Shown here: positions 23,168 to 35,090 of the stretch, piece by piece
Layout: every line of letters starts with the position of its first letter
Numbering within the stretch: the stretch's first letter is position 1
Source of the DNA: Bromus sterilis
Taxonomy: Eukaryota > Streptophyta > Magnoliopsida > Poales > Poaceae
Assembly: GCA_950022295.1 (NCBI GenBank)
Contig: OX465598.1
Span: 301,890,001-301,954,000, forward strand
Length of the DNA: 64,000 bases
Reading direction: 5' to 3'
Made by a program: the position numbers and the translations under genes
The notes under the pieces: generated by a model
What the model was told of the DNA's origin: nothing
The model's input: only the letters and a program-made list of their open reading frames with translations
The model's database searches: none

Positions 23168-25470
23168 GGTGAGACCCTGCTCCGATTCCCTCCTCCTGCA
23201 ACTCTTCCCGTGCGCCGCAGCTCTTTCCCGACGAGCACCGAAGCTCCGGCCGCCGCAGGCTTCGTCGTAGCCGTGGCCTGGAGCCTCCCCAAGACCCCCA
23301 GCTAGCTCTACTGCATGCGGGCGAGCACAAGCTACGCCCCAGTGCTCCCCTTTCTCACCCCCGTGGCCTCTAGCTCATTCCGGCGAGAATCCGGCGGGGT
23401 GCAGAGGACGCCGGCGAGCTCCTCCATTAGGGGGCTAATCCCTCTGTTAGTTGACCCTTGGGTCACTGACTGGTGGGCCCTGGCCCCCCCTAATGACCCT
23501 TATTAGTTTAAACTAAACCGGGTTTAAACCCCCCCCACTGACAGCAGGGCCCCACTCGTCAGCTGCCCCCTAACGTCAGCACTGCGCCAGGCTGACGCAG
23601 TAAAGGATTTAAATTGATTTAATTAATTCATACAAATCCAGAAAATGCTTTAAACATTGAAATTCAATAACTAATTCATTTTAACTCTAAATTGGACAAA
23701 TAATATGTCTAAAATTATCAGAAAAATATAAGGATTCTGAATATGGACTTTGTTTTCATGTTTGACCATTTTTAAATGGGTGAACAGTAGCAAACATGCA
23801 TATGGATCCTTTTCAAATTCAAATTTGGAGGGAATTTGCAAATGACTTTGCAACACACTTATTTTAGATGGATTCATCCACACATCAGAAGCTTTGTCTC
23901 AACTATACCACATCACTTCATGCTCAACCTTTTCAAATAAACTTTCATGCATTCAAATGCATTTGAAATTCATCGATAAATCAAATGGAGTTTGAATTTG
24001 CAACTCAAATACAATATACTCCTTTTAAATGAAATGCTCAACACATCAGTACCATGAACATCACCATATACAATTGATCATGTGCTTGTGCATTGTACAT
24101 TATGTTGATCAATTTGTTTGTATTGTTTGCTCGGATAGAAGATGAGCCGGAAACCGAGATCACCCCCTTCGTTGAAGACCCCGTGACTAAACCTCGTCAG
24201 CAAGGCAAGCAAACCCCCTTTGATCATGTCGATAAAATACCACTTCCCTCTCATGTCTCGCTTATGCATTGTTTAGGATGATCACCATGATAACGTTTCT
24301 ACCGCATAGTTGAACCCATATCCTTTGCATGACCTATCATCTTGTCACAGTAGTAAGCAAACCACAATCCTAGCAGATGTAGGAGTTGGTTGATATCATG
24401 TGGCCACTGCAACTTTTACTGCTTATTGCATGCTTAGTGGTACAATGAGGTTGCTTTTGATGTGAGTCGGGATGATAGTGAACATGGTGTTGTTGAAAGT
24501 GAAACTGTGTTGGTGAATCTACCCTAATACAAGGTGAACGATGAGAGGCTGTGTAGGAGTACACAGTGGGTTGTCTCGTTGCACACCCCCTTAAGTCCGA
24601 GTTCTTGTGTGGTGATCCAAGAAGAAGAGTACAACCAAACATTGGGCTCACTGACCCCTCTCATCCTAGTACCTCACCCCGTTCGAACCCCAAGAGTCGC
24701 AGTAGTTCGGAGTTCTGGTAGGGCTGTGGCACGGTCTGCGAAGTGGATGAACGGCTTTTCAAGACCGGCTTGGGACCTTGCACACATCGTTTGAGGCTGT
24801 ACTGGAACCTCGGCCGGACTTCCATACGGATCCCCCTCATATAGGCGACTCTCTGGACTAGAACAGAGCTGTGGGCGAAGTGTTGTGGTGGCATCCTCGC
24901 TGTCACCTCTTGAACGGTGACATGCAAAAGGCGGTAACTGATGACACGTGTGTGTAGCGGTACACCCCTGCAGGGTTAATAAACTATTCGAATAGCCGCG
25001 TCCGTGGTAAGGGACTACTTGGAGAGTTGTGCTCGATTATTAGACAACTTGAACTGGATACTTCTAAAATACACCAAGATAAGCGTGAGTGCTATGGGTG
25101 CTTCTCGTGGGGAAGTCGAGGAAGTAACCATAGTGGTGTAATTGGTTGAAGAGATGTAGTGGACTCGTGTACGCTTCTTACCTCAAGTATGGTACTCGTA
25201 GTTCAGGACTAGCCAAGTCAAAGCTGGCACTTCTGCAAGTGAAACCCCACCTCCCTTTATCTTGATACATGTGCATGAGTAGTATAGTTCCTATGTAAGT
25301 CTTGCTGAGTACGATTTTATACTCACGTTTTCTTAATCTATGTTTTAGATGAACCACCGACCCCGATGGTGACTTCTAACCGAAGCTCGAAGAATGAAGA
25401 CTCAGACCAAGACCAAGCTAGTGTAGTCCCAGTCAGACGACTGGTTCCCTCGTGGAGGGCTTGTTTTTAG
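23168..25470 (+). other. LTR-embedded exon-like blocks, A1 3' LTR copy
   Basis: First block ends at 23168 (donor GTGAGA, one base changed). Middle block 24139-24204 (66 nt) is open and acidic and ends before GCAAGC. Last block starts at 25349 after TTTTAG and stays open to TAG 25468-25470, containing KNEDSDQDQASVVPV. The phase-1 join of middle and last blocks is kept. Confidence 0.4.
24950..25020 (+). promoter_or_regulatory. Double-palindrome LTR module, A1 3' LTR copy
   Basis: CCCTGCAGGG 24966-24975 and CTATTCGAATAG 24984-24995, then CCGCGTCCGTGG. The 5' LTR lacks this module because it lies in the 720-bp gap. Confidence 0.65.
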
Positions 25471-26141
25471 ATAAGGCTTCTCTAAGCCATTTGTTAAACT
25501 TGTCTGTACTCAGACCTACTTTGCTTCCGCTTGTCTGTTGTAATGTTGGATCACATGCTTGTGATCTCTGTGTGCACTCTGTAAGAGTTATTAATAAAGA
25601 TGTATACATTGTAGAGAATTGCAATGATACCTGCTGTTCATACTAGACATGTGTGCTGCGTGTATGTTTATAACATGCATGTCTTAGTATGGGTTTTCGA
25701 GACCTTAGTTGTGATCTGGCTGGCGGTCTTTTATACACCAAGTGGCCCTTAGATGTGCGCAGCTTGGGGCATCGCGATGCGATTGCTCGAGACTCCGTCT
25801 CGTGCACACTTTGATGTATGATCGAGCCCGCCCTAGACCCCGACTAAGTGATCGGGCTGGAGTAAGTCTATGTAAGGGTTATAATACAATCGATAGTATG
25901 GTTGAGGCGACTTGTCTATGAGTATGGGAGTTCATCACCCATATCATTTAGACTTGTGTGCGGACGATGAGGACCCATTTTAGTTGATCATTCGGCCTGG
26001 ATGGGATGCCCCTCACGTTCGATGCTTTCCGAGAACGTTCTGTGCTTGGCCTTGTCTGCTTAGACAAGTGGGTACGGTTCTCGGCTCTCCATATGATTGT
26101 GTTGTAGCGAGGCTTGCATACGCTAACCCCGGGTCCCGACA

Positions 26142-26443
26142 GCCGCGCAAGGCACCCTCCTGGCTGCCCCCTGGCTGCCCTGTGGCCCCCCTTTGGACTC
26201 GCGGAAGTTTCCGGAACGCTGATTTTTTATATAATTTTTCCGGGATTTGTTGGGCAATTTAATTATTGGAAAAACCTGAAATACAAAAATAGCAGAAAAC
26301 AGGAACTGGCAACTGGGTGCAACGGGTTAATATATTAGTCCAAATATGCTCAAAAGTGTATGAAAGTTCAAGCAAAACATGGCAAAGTCACACAAAACAT
26401 GCATGGAGCAAGCAGAAATTATAGATACGTTTTGGACGTATCA
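26142..26443 (-). mobile_element. AthL 5' LTR, first 302 bp, inverted
   Basis: Reverse complement of the LTR start also seen at 38965-39263 (TGATACGTCC, later GGAGGGTGCC). It begins with GCCGC at 26142, the complement of the A2 duplication. The rest of this LTR continues in plus orientation at 33066, so the 302-bp piece has been flipped. GCAGC (26444-26448) is the AthL target duplication in complement. Confidence 0.92.
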
Positions 26444-26798
26444 GCAGCGGAACAACGACGACGGTGATGAACTCCACTCCATAGGGACCCTGGCTGGGAC
26501 ACCTCCTAGCTCGCAAACACCGGAAACTTCGTCCTACGCATCCAAAGCATGGCCTGCAAATCTGACATGACACGCCAGGTCAGTACATCGAATGTACTTG
26601 CAAGCTCACAATAACCAATGCACCAAGGAAAAGAAATAACAAGGCATCAACAGGTTAAAGTATATTAATGAATTAACCATATGATCATCAACGTCATGCT
26701 ACAGATAATCATTAAGACTAATGCACAAACAACCAATCCCCACATGATCATTGCATGATCGTGTGGCTTACCTTGGAGTCCTTATAGTCTCAAGACTG

Positions 26799-26986
26799 GG
26801 TCATCTCGTGACTAACAACCTACACGGGTCACTGCGTGACCAAATGGGCCATCGAAGGACCAATTCTTTCACGGGCAATCGCATGGCCAAACGGGCCATC
26901 ACATGACCATTCAATGGGTTGGGTGTGATCGCATTTCCACCCAGCCAATCTGGTCATCGCATGACCAAATGGGTCATCGCATGACC
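26799..26986. repeat. Array of short palindromes of the GGTCAtcgcaTGACC type
   Basis: About eight diverged units at roughly 26799, 26826, 26847, 26873, 26893, 26921, 26951 and 26970. The last two are perfect 5-bp stems with a 5-base loop. B1 (about 405-540) has only about three. Confidence 0.7.
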
Positions 26987-27059
26987 AACCACTTAACAAG
27001 ATCATCCCACCGAACTCATGTTGATCTCATGGTGTGACCTAGTACGAACTATGTCCAAT

Positions 27060-27104
27060 ACCGTGGACTCGGATATTCGAATAGATTTGTAACACTCTGC
27101 AGAG
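27060..27104 (-). promoter_or_regulatory. Double-palindrome LTR module, B2 copy
   Basis: ATATTCGAATAG (27073-27084, one outer mismatch) and ACTCTGCAGAG (27094-27104), with a CCGTGGAC block beside them. Confidence 0.55.
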
Positions 27105-27421
27105 GTTGTGCACTTTACCCACACTATGGAGCTCCTTGTCCAACGGACTAGGACTACCCCAACGAGACCGTCTACCGCGTGCCTCCCTTACCGTATCACC
27201 CGACATCCCATCTTGGGTAGCCCCGTGTCATCCCGACACACCTGCCATCATATGGAAAATGGCCACCTCGTGGAAAAATGGCCACCGTCATGGAAAAACT
27301 GTCCCAAACGGGGATGGAGCTCCACATAAACCAACCGGCTCTCAAGACTATCGCTGCTTAGTTAATCAGGGTAACCGCGCGCGCATAGCCTCCCCTCTTT
27401 GGTCGATAAGAATAAAAGAGC

Positions 27422-28204
27422 TATCGGGACCCGGGGTTAGCGTATGCAAGTCCCGCTACGACATAGTCATATGGAGAGCCGAGAACCGTACCCACTTGTC
27501 TAAGCAGACAAGGCCAAGCGCAGAACGTTCTCGGAAAGCATCGTACGTGAGGGGCATCCCATCCAGGCCGGATGATCAACTGAGATGGGTCCTCATCGTC
27601 CGCACACAAGTCTAAATGATATGGGTGATGAACTCCCATATTCATAGACAAGTCGCCTCAAACATACTATCGACTATCTCATAACTCTTACATAGACTTA
27701 CTCCAGCCCGATCACTTAGTCGGGGTCTAGGGCGGGCTCGATCATACATCAAAGTGTGCGCGAGACAGAGTCTCGAACAATCGCTTCGCGATGCCCCAAG
27801 CTGCGCACATCTAAGGGCCACTTGGTGTATAAAAGACCGCCAGCCAGATCACAACTAAGGTCTCGAAAACCCATACAAGGACATGCATGTTATAAACATA
27901 CACGCAGCACACATGCCTTGTATGAACAGAAGGTATCATTGCAATTCTCTACGAAGTATACAACTTTATTGATAACTCTTACAGAGTGCACACAGAGATC
28001 ACAAGTCTGTGATCCAACATTACATCAAGCATGCGGAAGAAAAGTAGGTCTGAGTACAGACAAGTTTAACAAATGGCTTAGAGAAGCCTCATCTATAAAC
28101 AAGCCCTTCCACGAGGGACCAGTCGTCTGACTGGGACTACACTAGCTTGGTCTTGGTCTGAGTCTTCATTCCTCGAGCTTCGGGTAGAAGCCAACATCGG
28201 GTAG
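27422..28204 (-). mobile_element. LTR A0, last 783 bp, inverted
   Basis: The LTR end reads TATCGGGACCC (usual TGTCGGG with one change), preceded by AGAGC = complement of GCTCT at 11376-11380. The other end is GGTAG (28200-28204) = complement of CTACC at 14503-14507. It therefore restores A0 exactly at both edges. Confidence 0.92.
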
Positions 28205-28987
28205 TGTCGGGACCCGGGGTTAGCGTATGCAAGCCTCGCTACAACACAATCATATGGAGAGCCGAGAACCGTACCCATTTGTCTAAGCAGAAAAGGCCAA
28301 GCACAGAACGTTCTCGGAAAGCATCGAACGTGAGGGGCATCCCATCCAGGCCGGATGATCAACTGAGATGGGTCCTCATCGTCCGCACACAAGTCTAAAT
28401 GATATGGGTGATGAACTCCCATATTCATAGACAAGTCGCCTCAAACATACTATCGACTATCTCATAACTCTTACATAGACTTACTCCAGCCCGATCACTT
28501 AGTCGGGGTCTAGGGCGGGCTCAATCATACATCAAAGTGTGCACGAGACAGAGTCTCGAACAATCGCATCGCGATGCCCCAAGCTGCGCACATCTAAGGG
28601 CCACTTGGTGTATAAAAGACCGCCAGCCAGATCACAACTAAGGTCTCGAAAACCCATACAAGGACATGCATGTTATAAACATACACGCAGCACACATGCC
28701 TTGTATGAACAGCAAGTATCATTGCAATTCTCTACGAAGTATACAACTTTATTGATAACTCTTACAGAGTGCACACAGAGATCACAAGTCTGTGATCCAA
28801 CATTACATCAAGCATGCGGAAGCAAAGTAGGTCTGAGTACAGACAAGTTTAACAAATGGCTTAGAGAAGCCTCATCTATAAACAAGCCCTTCCACGAGGG
28901 ACCAGTTGTCTGACTGGGACTACACTAGCTTGGTCTTGGTCTGAGTCTTCATTCCTCGAGCTTCGGGTAGAAGCCAACATCGGGTAG
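28205..28987 (-). repeat. Hybrid 783-bp duplicate of an LTR end
   Basis: Same length as the A0 end piece. Its first about 125 bp match A2 (for example AGCCTCGCTACAACACAATC) and the rest matches the A0 piece, including TCGGGTAG at its end. The switch lies between about 28330 and 28420. This fits unequal exchange between the A0 end and the A2 end. Confidence 0.85.
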
Positions 28988-31900
28988 TGTCGGGACCCGG
29001 GGTTAGCGTATGCAAGCCTCGCTACAACACAATCATATGGAGAGACGAGAACCGTACCCACTTGTCTAAGCAGAAAAGGCCAAGCACAGAACGTTCTTGG
29101 AAAGCATCGAACGTGAGGGGCATCCCATCCAGTCCGGATGATCAACTGAAATGGGTCCTCATCGTCCGCACACAAGTCTAAATGATATGGGTGGTGAACT
29201 CCCATACTCATAGACAAGTCGCCTCAACCATACTATCAATTGTATTATAACCCTTACATAGACTTACTCCAGCCCGATCACTTAGTTTGGGTCTAGGGAG
29301 GGCTCGATCATACATCAAAGTGTGCACGTGACGGAGTCACGAACAATCGCATCGCGATGCCCCAAGCTGCGCACATCTAAGGGCCACTTGGTGTATAAAA
29401 GACCGCCAGCCAGATCACAACTAAGGTCTCGAAAACCCATACTAAGACATGCATGTTATAAACATACACGCAGCACACATGTCCAGTATAAACAGCAGGT
29501 ATCATTGCAATTCTCTACAAATTATACAACTTTATTGATAACTCTTACAGAGTGCACACAGAGATCACAAGCATGTGATCCAACATTACATCAAAACATG
29601 CGGAAGCAAAGTAGGTCTGAGTACAGACAAGTTTAACAAATGGCTTAGAGAAGCCTTCTCTATAAACAAGCCCTTCCACGAGAGAACCAGTCGTCTGACT
29701 GGGACTACACTAGCTTGGTCTTGGTCTGAGTCTTCATTCTTCGAGCTTCGGGTATAAGCCACCATCGGGGTTGGTGGGTTCATCTAAAACATAGATTAAG
29801 CAAACGTGAGTACGAAATCGTACTCAGCAAGACTTACATAGGAACTATACTACTCATGCACATGTATCAAGGTAAGGGAGGTGGGGTTTCACTTGCAGAA
29901 GTGCCAGCTTTGACTTGGCTAGTCCTGAACTACGAGTACCAGACTTGAGGTAAGAAGCGTACACGAGTCCACTACATCTCCAACCAATTACACCACTATG
30001 GTTCCTTCCTCGACTTCCCCACGAGAAAGCACGCCATAGAACTCACACTTATCTTGGTGTATTTTAGAAGTATCCAGTTCAAGTTGTCTAATAATCAAGC
30101 TAAGATTTCCAAGCAGTCCTTAACCGCGGACGCGGCTATTCGAATAGTTTTGATAACCCTGCAGGGGTGTACCGCTACACACATGAAACTATCAGTTACC
30201 GCCTTTGTAATCGACACCGTTCAAGAGGTGCCGGCGAGGATAATTCCCTCAACTTTTACCTCACAACCAACTCAAATTCAATGGAGACGCCTATCTGGGC
30301 TGGAATCCACATCGTGAACCCGGCCGGTTTACCGATGTGGTCCTAGAAGATGTGTGCAGGGTCCCAAGCCGGTCTGAATAGCCGTTCTTCCACTTCGCAG
30401 ACCGTGCCATAGACCTACCAGAACTCCGAACTAATGCGACTCATTGAACTGAGAAGGGGTGAGTTAATAGGTTGAGCGGGGGTCCATGTGCCCAACATGG
30501 GGTAGTACTCTTCGTCTTGGATCACCACACAAGAACTCGGGCTTAGGGCGGTGTTCAACGAGACAACCCACTGTGTACTCCTACACAGCCTCTCATCGTT
30601 CACCTTGTATTAGGGTAGATTCACCGACACATTTCACTTTCATCAACACCATGTTCACTATCATCCCGACTCACATCAAAAACATCCTCATTGTAAACTC
30701 GAAGCATGCAATAAGCAGTAACAGTTGTAGGGGCCACATGATATCAGTCAACTCCTATGTCGGCTAGGATTGTGGTTTGCTTACTACTGTGACAAGATGA
30801 TAGGTCATGCATCGGATATGGGTTCAACTATGCGGTATAATCGATACAAGGTGATGTCCTAAACATGCATAAGCGAGACTGAGAGGGAATTGGGATTTTA
30901 TAGACATGATCAAAGGGGGTTTGCTTTCCTTGCTGACGAGGTTTCGATAACGGTGTCTTCAACGAAGGGGGCAGCCTCCTGCTCCGGTTCCACCTCTACT
31001 CGACAAACAACAAACAAGGTAGCAAAGTATATACAATGCACAATCACATGATTAAGATTGTAATGGTGATGTTCATGGTACTGATGTGTTGAGCATTCCA
31101 TTTAAAAGGAGTATATTGCATTTGAATTGCAAATTCAAACTCCATTTGATTTATCGATGAATTTCAAATGCATTTGAATGCATGAAAGTTCACTAAAAAA
31201 TGTTGATCATGAAGTGATGTGGTATGGTTGAAGTAATGTCTCTGATGTGTGGATGAATCCATTGGAATTAAGGGTGTTGCAAAATCAATTGCAAAATCAC
31301 TCAAAATTTGAATTTGAAAAGGATCCATATGCATGTTTTCTACTGTTCACCCATTTTAAAATGGTCAAACACAGAAACAAGTTGCATATTCATAATCCTT
31401 GTATTTTTCTGATAATTTTAGACATATTATTTGTCCAATTTGGATTTAGGATTAAAAAGTTATTGAATTTCAAAGTTTAATCTATTTTCTGGAATTTTCT
31501 CTCTTTTCTTTATTTCTTTTAAACTCTGGAAAAGATTTATTGCATCACTGTGACACCAGGCTGACGTCAGGGGTCCACTGACAGAAGGGCCCCACTGGTC
31601 AGTGACCTGGGACTTAATTCCCTCTCTGTTTAAAATAAACAGGGGTTAATTAAGCCCTGGGCCCACTGGTCAGCCTCTGGTGGGGGGGGGGGGGGGTTAA
31701 GCACGTGGTTAAGGGCCCTAATGGCGCCGGCTTGACGCCGGTGGCTCTGGCCACGGCGGCGCCTCGCCAGAATTGGCTACGGGCCACGGGAAGGGGAACG
31801 GAGGCCATGGGCGTGCTCCTGGAGGTCGTCCGCGTCGAGTGGTGGCATCAGGGGCTCGGGGGAGGGTCTGGAGCTTGGCGGCGACAGAACCACGGCGACA

Positions 31901-33065
31901 TCGGGATCGCGCTCTGGAGCGCCGTTTTGACCGGGGATTGCTGCGTTGGATTGCTGCGAGCACCTGGAGCGTTGTAGGCTAGAAGGAGGAGGCGCTGGAG
32001 CACGGGAGTGAGCTCTAGGTCATCCATGGCGGTGACCTGCTCGGCTCTCATGGCGGTCGACGGAGGGGGCCCAAATTAAACACGGGGTTTGGGGGTTTTC
32101 GAAGAGGGGCTCACCCCGAGGTGATTGGTGAAGACGGCGGGGCTGGGGAGGCAACAATGGCGACGAATTTGGCGGTGGTCTTCTCGGCGGCCGGCGAGAA
32201 CTCGATGAAGAATCCGGCGGCTCGGGGTCGAATTGGCTCACGATCTTCCGCACGGTGATGAAGACGAAGGCGGCGAGGAGGAAGGACAGCTTGGTGCGGC
32301 CTGGAGGTGACGATGGCCACACGTTCTTCACGGCATGGCGACGGCGGCGCTCGGGTCGTCGACGGGCTCGTCGCAGGAGTGAGAGGGAGAGGCTCTGGAG
32401 GGGAGGAATGGAGGCGTGGCACTCGGGTGCGTCTCCAGGGGCGCGTAGAAGGGTCGGGGAGGGCAAGTGGAGGCTGGGGAGACGACGCCGTGCCCGGCTG
32501 TCTCGGTGGCATTCCACCGAGCAGCTTGGAGGCGCGGGGAGGAAGACGATAGGGGAGGGGTCCAGGTGGGCTGGACTGGGCCAGAAGAGGTGGGCCTCGC
32601 CTAGGCGCCAGGTAAGTTTTCTGTTCTTTTCTTCTCTGTTTTCTTTTCTGTAATATGTTGGCCATGCTAAAATAAATAGCCAGGCATTTTTAAAAATGCT
32701 GAAACTTTTTATATGGCCTCATATTTTAATAGAGTAGCCACTTATAAAGTTTGGCACTTTTTAAAACTCAAATCATTTGAACTTTAATTCAAATGGGGGT
32801 TTAAATTTAATTCCATGCTCCTGTTTGAATATTTGAAAAATCTATGAGCATGGGGTGGGTCCCAGATCACTTGATATGTGATCACACTCATTTATAAGAA
32901 TTTTCAAAAATGCAAAAGGAATTTTTGGAGAAACTTTTTATCTGGCCTTTTGAATTAATTTATCTGGGGGTTGTTCTCTCTCCCATTTTGATTTCTTTTG
33001 AAAATTTTATCATGATGCAAAGGCCTAAGCTTACCCTAGCACATACCTAAGTTGGGGTGCTGACA
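28988..33065 (-). mobile_element. Solo LTR A2, family A, 4078 bp
   Basis: Plus strand starts TGTCGGGACCC and ends GGGTGCTGACA, so the LTR points left. No internal region is present. Right duplication GCGGC at 33066-33070; its partner is inverted at 26142-26146. It sits in the AthL 5' LTR. The GC-rich block (about 31700-32600) has long frames in several registers on both strands that I do not call genes. A donor-like GTGAGC on the minus strand lies at 32109-32114, and a run of 15 G at 31682-31696. The middle exon-like block (30929-30995) has an extra base and a damaged donor. Confidence 0.9.
30120..30170 (-). promoter_or_regulatory. Double-palindrome LTR module, A2 copy
   Basis: CTATTCGAATAG 30136-30147 and CCCTGCAGGG 30157-30166, with CCGCGGACGCGG alongside. 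All are perfect. Confidence 0.65.
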
Positions 33066-34226
33066 GCGGCCCAGCCCCTGGCCGCGCCACCTGCCCTCCT
33101 GGCTGGGTCCCACACCCCCTGGTGTCCTACTTTGGCTCCTATTTATTCTCCCATCACGGAAACCCTGATTCCAGACCCCTTTTCTCCAGAAGCAATTCCG
33201 ATCTCCGTCGCCATCGCCAACAAGCTTCGGGGGACCAGAATTCCTGTGTCGGCACCCTGCCGGGACGGGGAAGTGCCCCCGGATTCATCTCCATCGACGT
33301 TGCTTCCTCCCTCCATGATGCGGGAGTAGTCCCTCCTTGGGGCTGAGGTTTTTACCAGTAGCTATGTGTTCTTCTCTCTCTCCCATGATGTGATCTTCGT
33401 TGTGATCATAGGCTATGCTAATCTAGGGTGATCCCATGATATTTCCCCTTCCTCTATGTATTAGATTGATGTACTCAATTGATCTAATCTAGTATAATCC
33501 CCGAGACCAAGGTGACAACGGTCTATTGGACATGGGTTAGAAGAATATTATCATGAGTGATTTCTTCTTTTGTGTGTGGATTGAAGATTGAGAGTCTTTT
33601 GGTGCTTGTCTTTGACTATCCTTTAGATATGTTGTGGTAATTGTGGTACTCTCATTGGATGGCCGCGGTGACATTGGGAAATCCATAGATTGAGAACTAC
33701 GAACTCTGAGGTGTTCTTTTGTAGCCCTACACAATTCTCGTCCTCTCTTGACCATAGAGCAATGACCTCCGAGTACGTCTCCATTGCATGTTTTATGGAA
33801 AATATCATGTGATTAGACTATGTTAATGTTGTTGAGAGTTGCCACTAGTGAAAGTATGAAGCCTAGGCCTTGTTTCCACCATTGTTACACCGTTTGTGTT
33901 CACTTTTGTCACATGTTTGCTTGCTGCACTTTTTATTACAGATTTATATTACCTTGCTTTGCCACACACATCACTTGTATTTTACCATCTCTTCGCCGAA
34001 CTAGTGCACCTATACAACTCCTAGTTGTATTAGGTGTGTTGGGTACACAAGAGACTTCTTGTATCTTAATTGCAGGATTGCTTGAGAGAGAATATCTTCA
34101 ACCTCTACTTCCCCGAGTTCGATAAACCTTAGGTCATCCACTTGAGGGAAATTGCTGCTGTCCTACAAACCTCTGCGCTTGGAGGCCCAACATAGTCTAC
34201 AAGAATAGAAGCGTGCGTAGACATCA
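33066..34226 (+). repeat. AthL 5' LTR, right part
   Basis: Begins with the A2 duplication GCGGC and continues as in 39264-39413 of the 3' LTR. It ends at about ACATCA (34221-34226) before a short spacer and the primer site. No coding sequence is seen. Confidence 0.85.
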
Positions 34227-34235
34227 AGCTATTTC

Positions 34236-34252
34236 TGGCGCCATTGCCGGGG
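34236..34252 (+). promoter_or_regulatory. AthL primer binding site (tRNA-Asp type)
   Basis: TGGCGCCATTGCCGGGG, ten bases after the LTR end. It matches the tRNA-Asp 3' end pattern used by Athila-type elements, with one difference from the usual GTTGCC. Confidence 0.85.
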
Positions 34253-34332
34253 AGGTAAGCGTTGAAGGTATATCTTTAGATCTTGCAATTAATTCTTTTT
34301 TTTTCTTGTTTTTATTTTCACTAGTTAGGCTT

Positions 34333-35090
34333 ATGGAAAACAAAAAATATATTATGAGAGAGCTTTATGAGCTCTACCTTGAGTTGGGACATGAAGTGTT
34401 TGAAGAGAAAACCAAAAAGCCTATGGAGCTTCATTATTTGCACAGCACTCATGTTAATAGCAATGTTATTAGTATGTCTTCTTTGAATACCTTTGATCCT
34501 AATGATATGCAAAGCTATAAGCTTGGGGATGCTACGTTTTATGAAGATGATCTTTTTAGCCCCCCAAGTTTTGATGAGGAAATTTATTTTAATGATACTT
34601 TGTCTCCTATCTATGATGATTATTGTGATGACACTTATGCTATAAAGAATAAATGTTTTCAAGTGCATCATGATAAGAAGGATTCATGTGATAGCTATTT
34701 TGTTGAGTTTGCTCCCACTACTATTGATGATTTTTCTTATGTGGGGAGTAATAAATTTTCTATGCTTGTGGATCATGATAAGAAATTTTTATGTGATACT
34801 TATATTGTCGAGTTTATTCATGATATCCTACTGGAAATTATTATGAGAATGGAACATATTCTTATAGATATTTCAATAATATCAAGTTCCCTCTCTTTAT
34901 GTTGAAGGTTTTGAAGTTGCACTTGTTTTGCCTTCCTATGCTAATATATTTATGCTTCAATGAGTTATTTCTCTACAAGATACCTTTGCATAGGAATCAT
35001 GTTAGACTTAAATGTGTTTGGTATTTGCTTCTTTATGCTCTCTTTTGTGCTTCAACTATTATTCCTACGAGAGCATCATTAAAATCTTAA
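34333..35090 (+). pseudogene. AthL internal protein of unknown function, frameshifted
   Basis: I do not recognise a named domain. From ATG 34333 the frame is open to 34905 (190 aa). The N-terminus is charged (MENKKYIMRELYELYLELGH), the middle is acidic and Tyr-rich, and a near-repeat DHDKKxLCDxYxVEF occurs twice (about residues 115-165). Near 34825-34835 the better continuation moves to another frame, which runs to TAA 35088-35090 and is strongly hydrophobic, with two stretches that could cross a membrane (about 34915-34985 and 35015-35065). Being the only protein-like region kept in the element, it may matter for mobilisation or expression, but that is inference. The Tyr/Asp bias is unlike the neighbouring GC-rich LTRs. 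Confidence 0.6.

Larger units (their letters stand above)
14508..26141 (+). mobile_element. Element A1: Ty3/gypsy chromovirus (Del/Tekay-like), decayed
   Basis: An 11.6-kb LTR retrotransposon inserted into LTR A0. 5' LTR 14508-17707, shortened leader 17708-17765, gag-pol 17766 to the 3' LTR, polypurine tract 22190-22203, 3' LTR 22204-26141. The primer site is missing. The flanks do not match each other (CTACC left, GCCGC right) because the right flank came from A2 by inversion. The clade call rests on gag-pol order with integrase last and a chromodomain-like tail. I do not assign a named family. Confidence 0.93.
22204..26141 (+). repeat. A1 3' LTR, 3938 bp
   Basis: Starts TGTCACAACC and ends GGGTCCCGACA. 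Full-length family A LTR with both palindromes, AATAAA-type signals near 25591-25596 and a run of 12 C at 22910-22921. It is followed by GCCGC (26142-26146), the reverse complement of the A2 duplication GCGGC at 33066-33070. Its last part resembles A2 more closely than the A1 5' LTR. Confidence 0.9.
26444..27421 (-). mobile_element. LTR B2, fragment carried in the inverted block
   Basis: Diverged copy of about 50-990 of B1, in the same direction as B1 because of the inversion. Its right edge AGAGC (27417-27421) is the complement of GCTCT, the A0 duplication. It holds the palindrome array at 26799-26986 and a palindrome module. Small reading frames are present but none is convincing. Confidence 0.82.

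Noticed and set aside
14508..26141. A1 as a normal element whose 5' LTR has a plain 720-bp deletion
   Set aside because: Sequence after the gap belongs to a different subfamily, so a chimeric junction fits better.
27422..29770. Satellite or tandem gene array
   Set aside because: The three repeats are LTR ends, each explained by inversion and one unequal exchange; no further units exist.
32020..32665. Long frames in the A2 GC-rich block and similar ones in A3 and A4
   Set aside because: Same GC-bias effect. Many begin at GTG or TTG rather than ATG, and sequences are not conserved between copies beyond composition.
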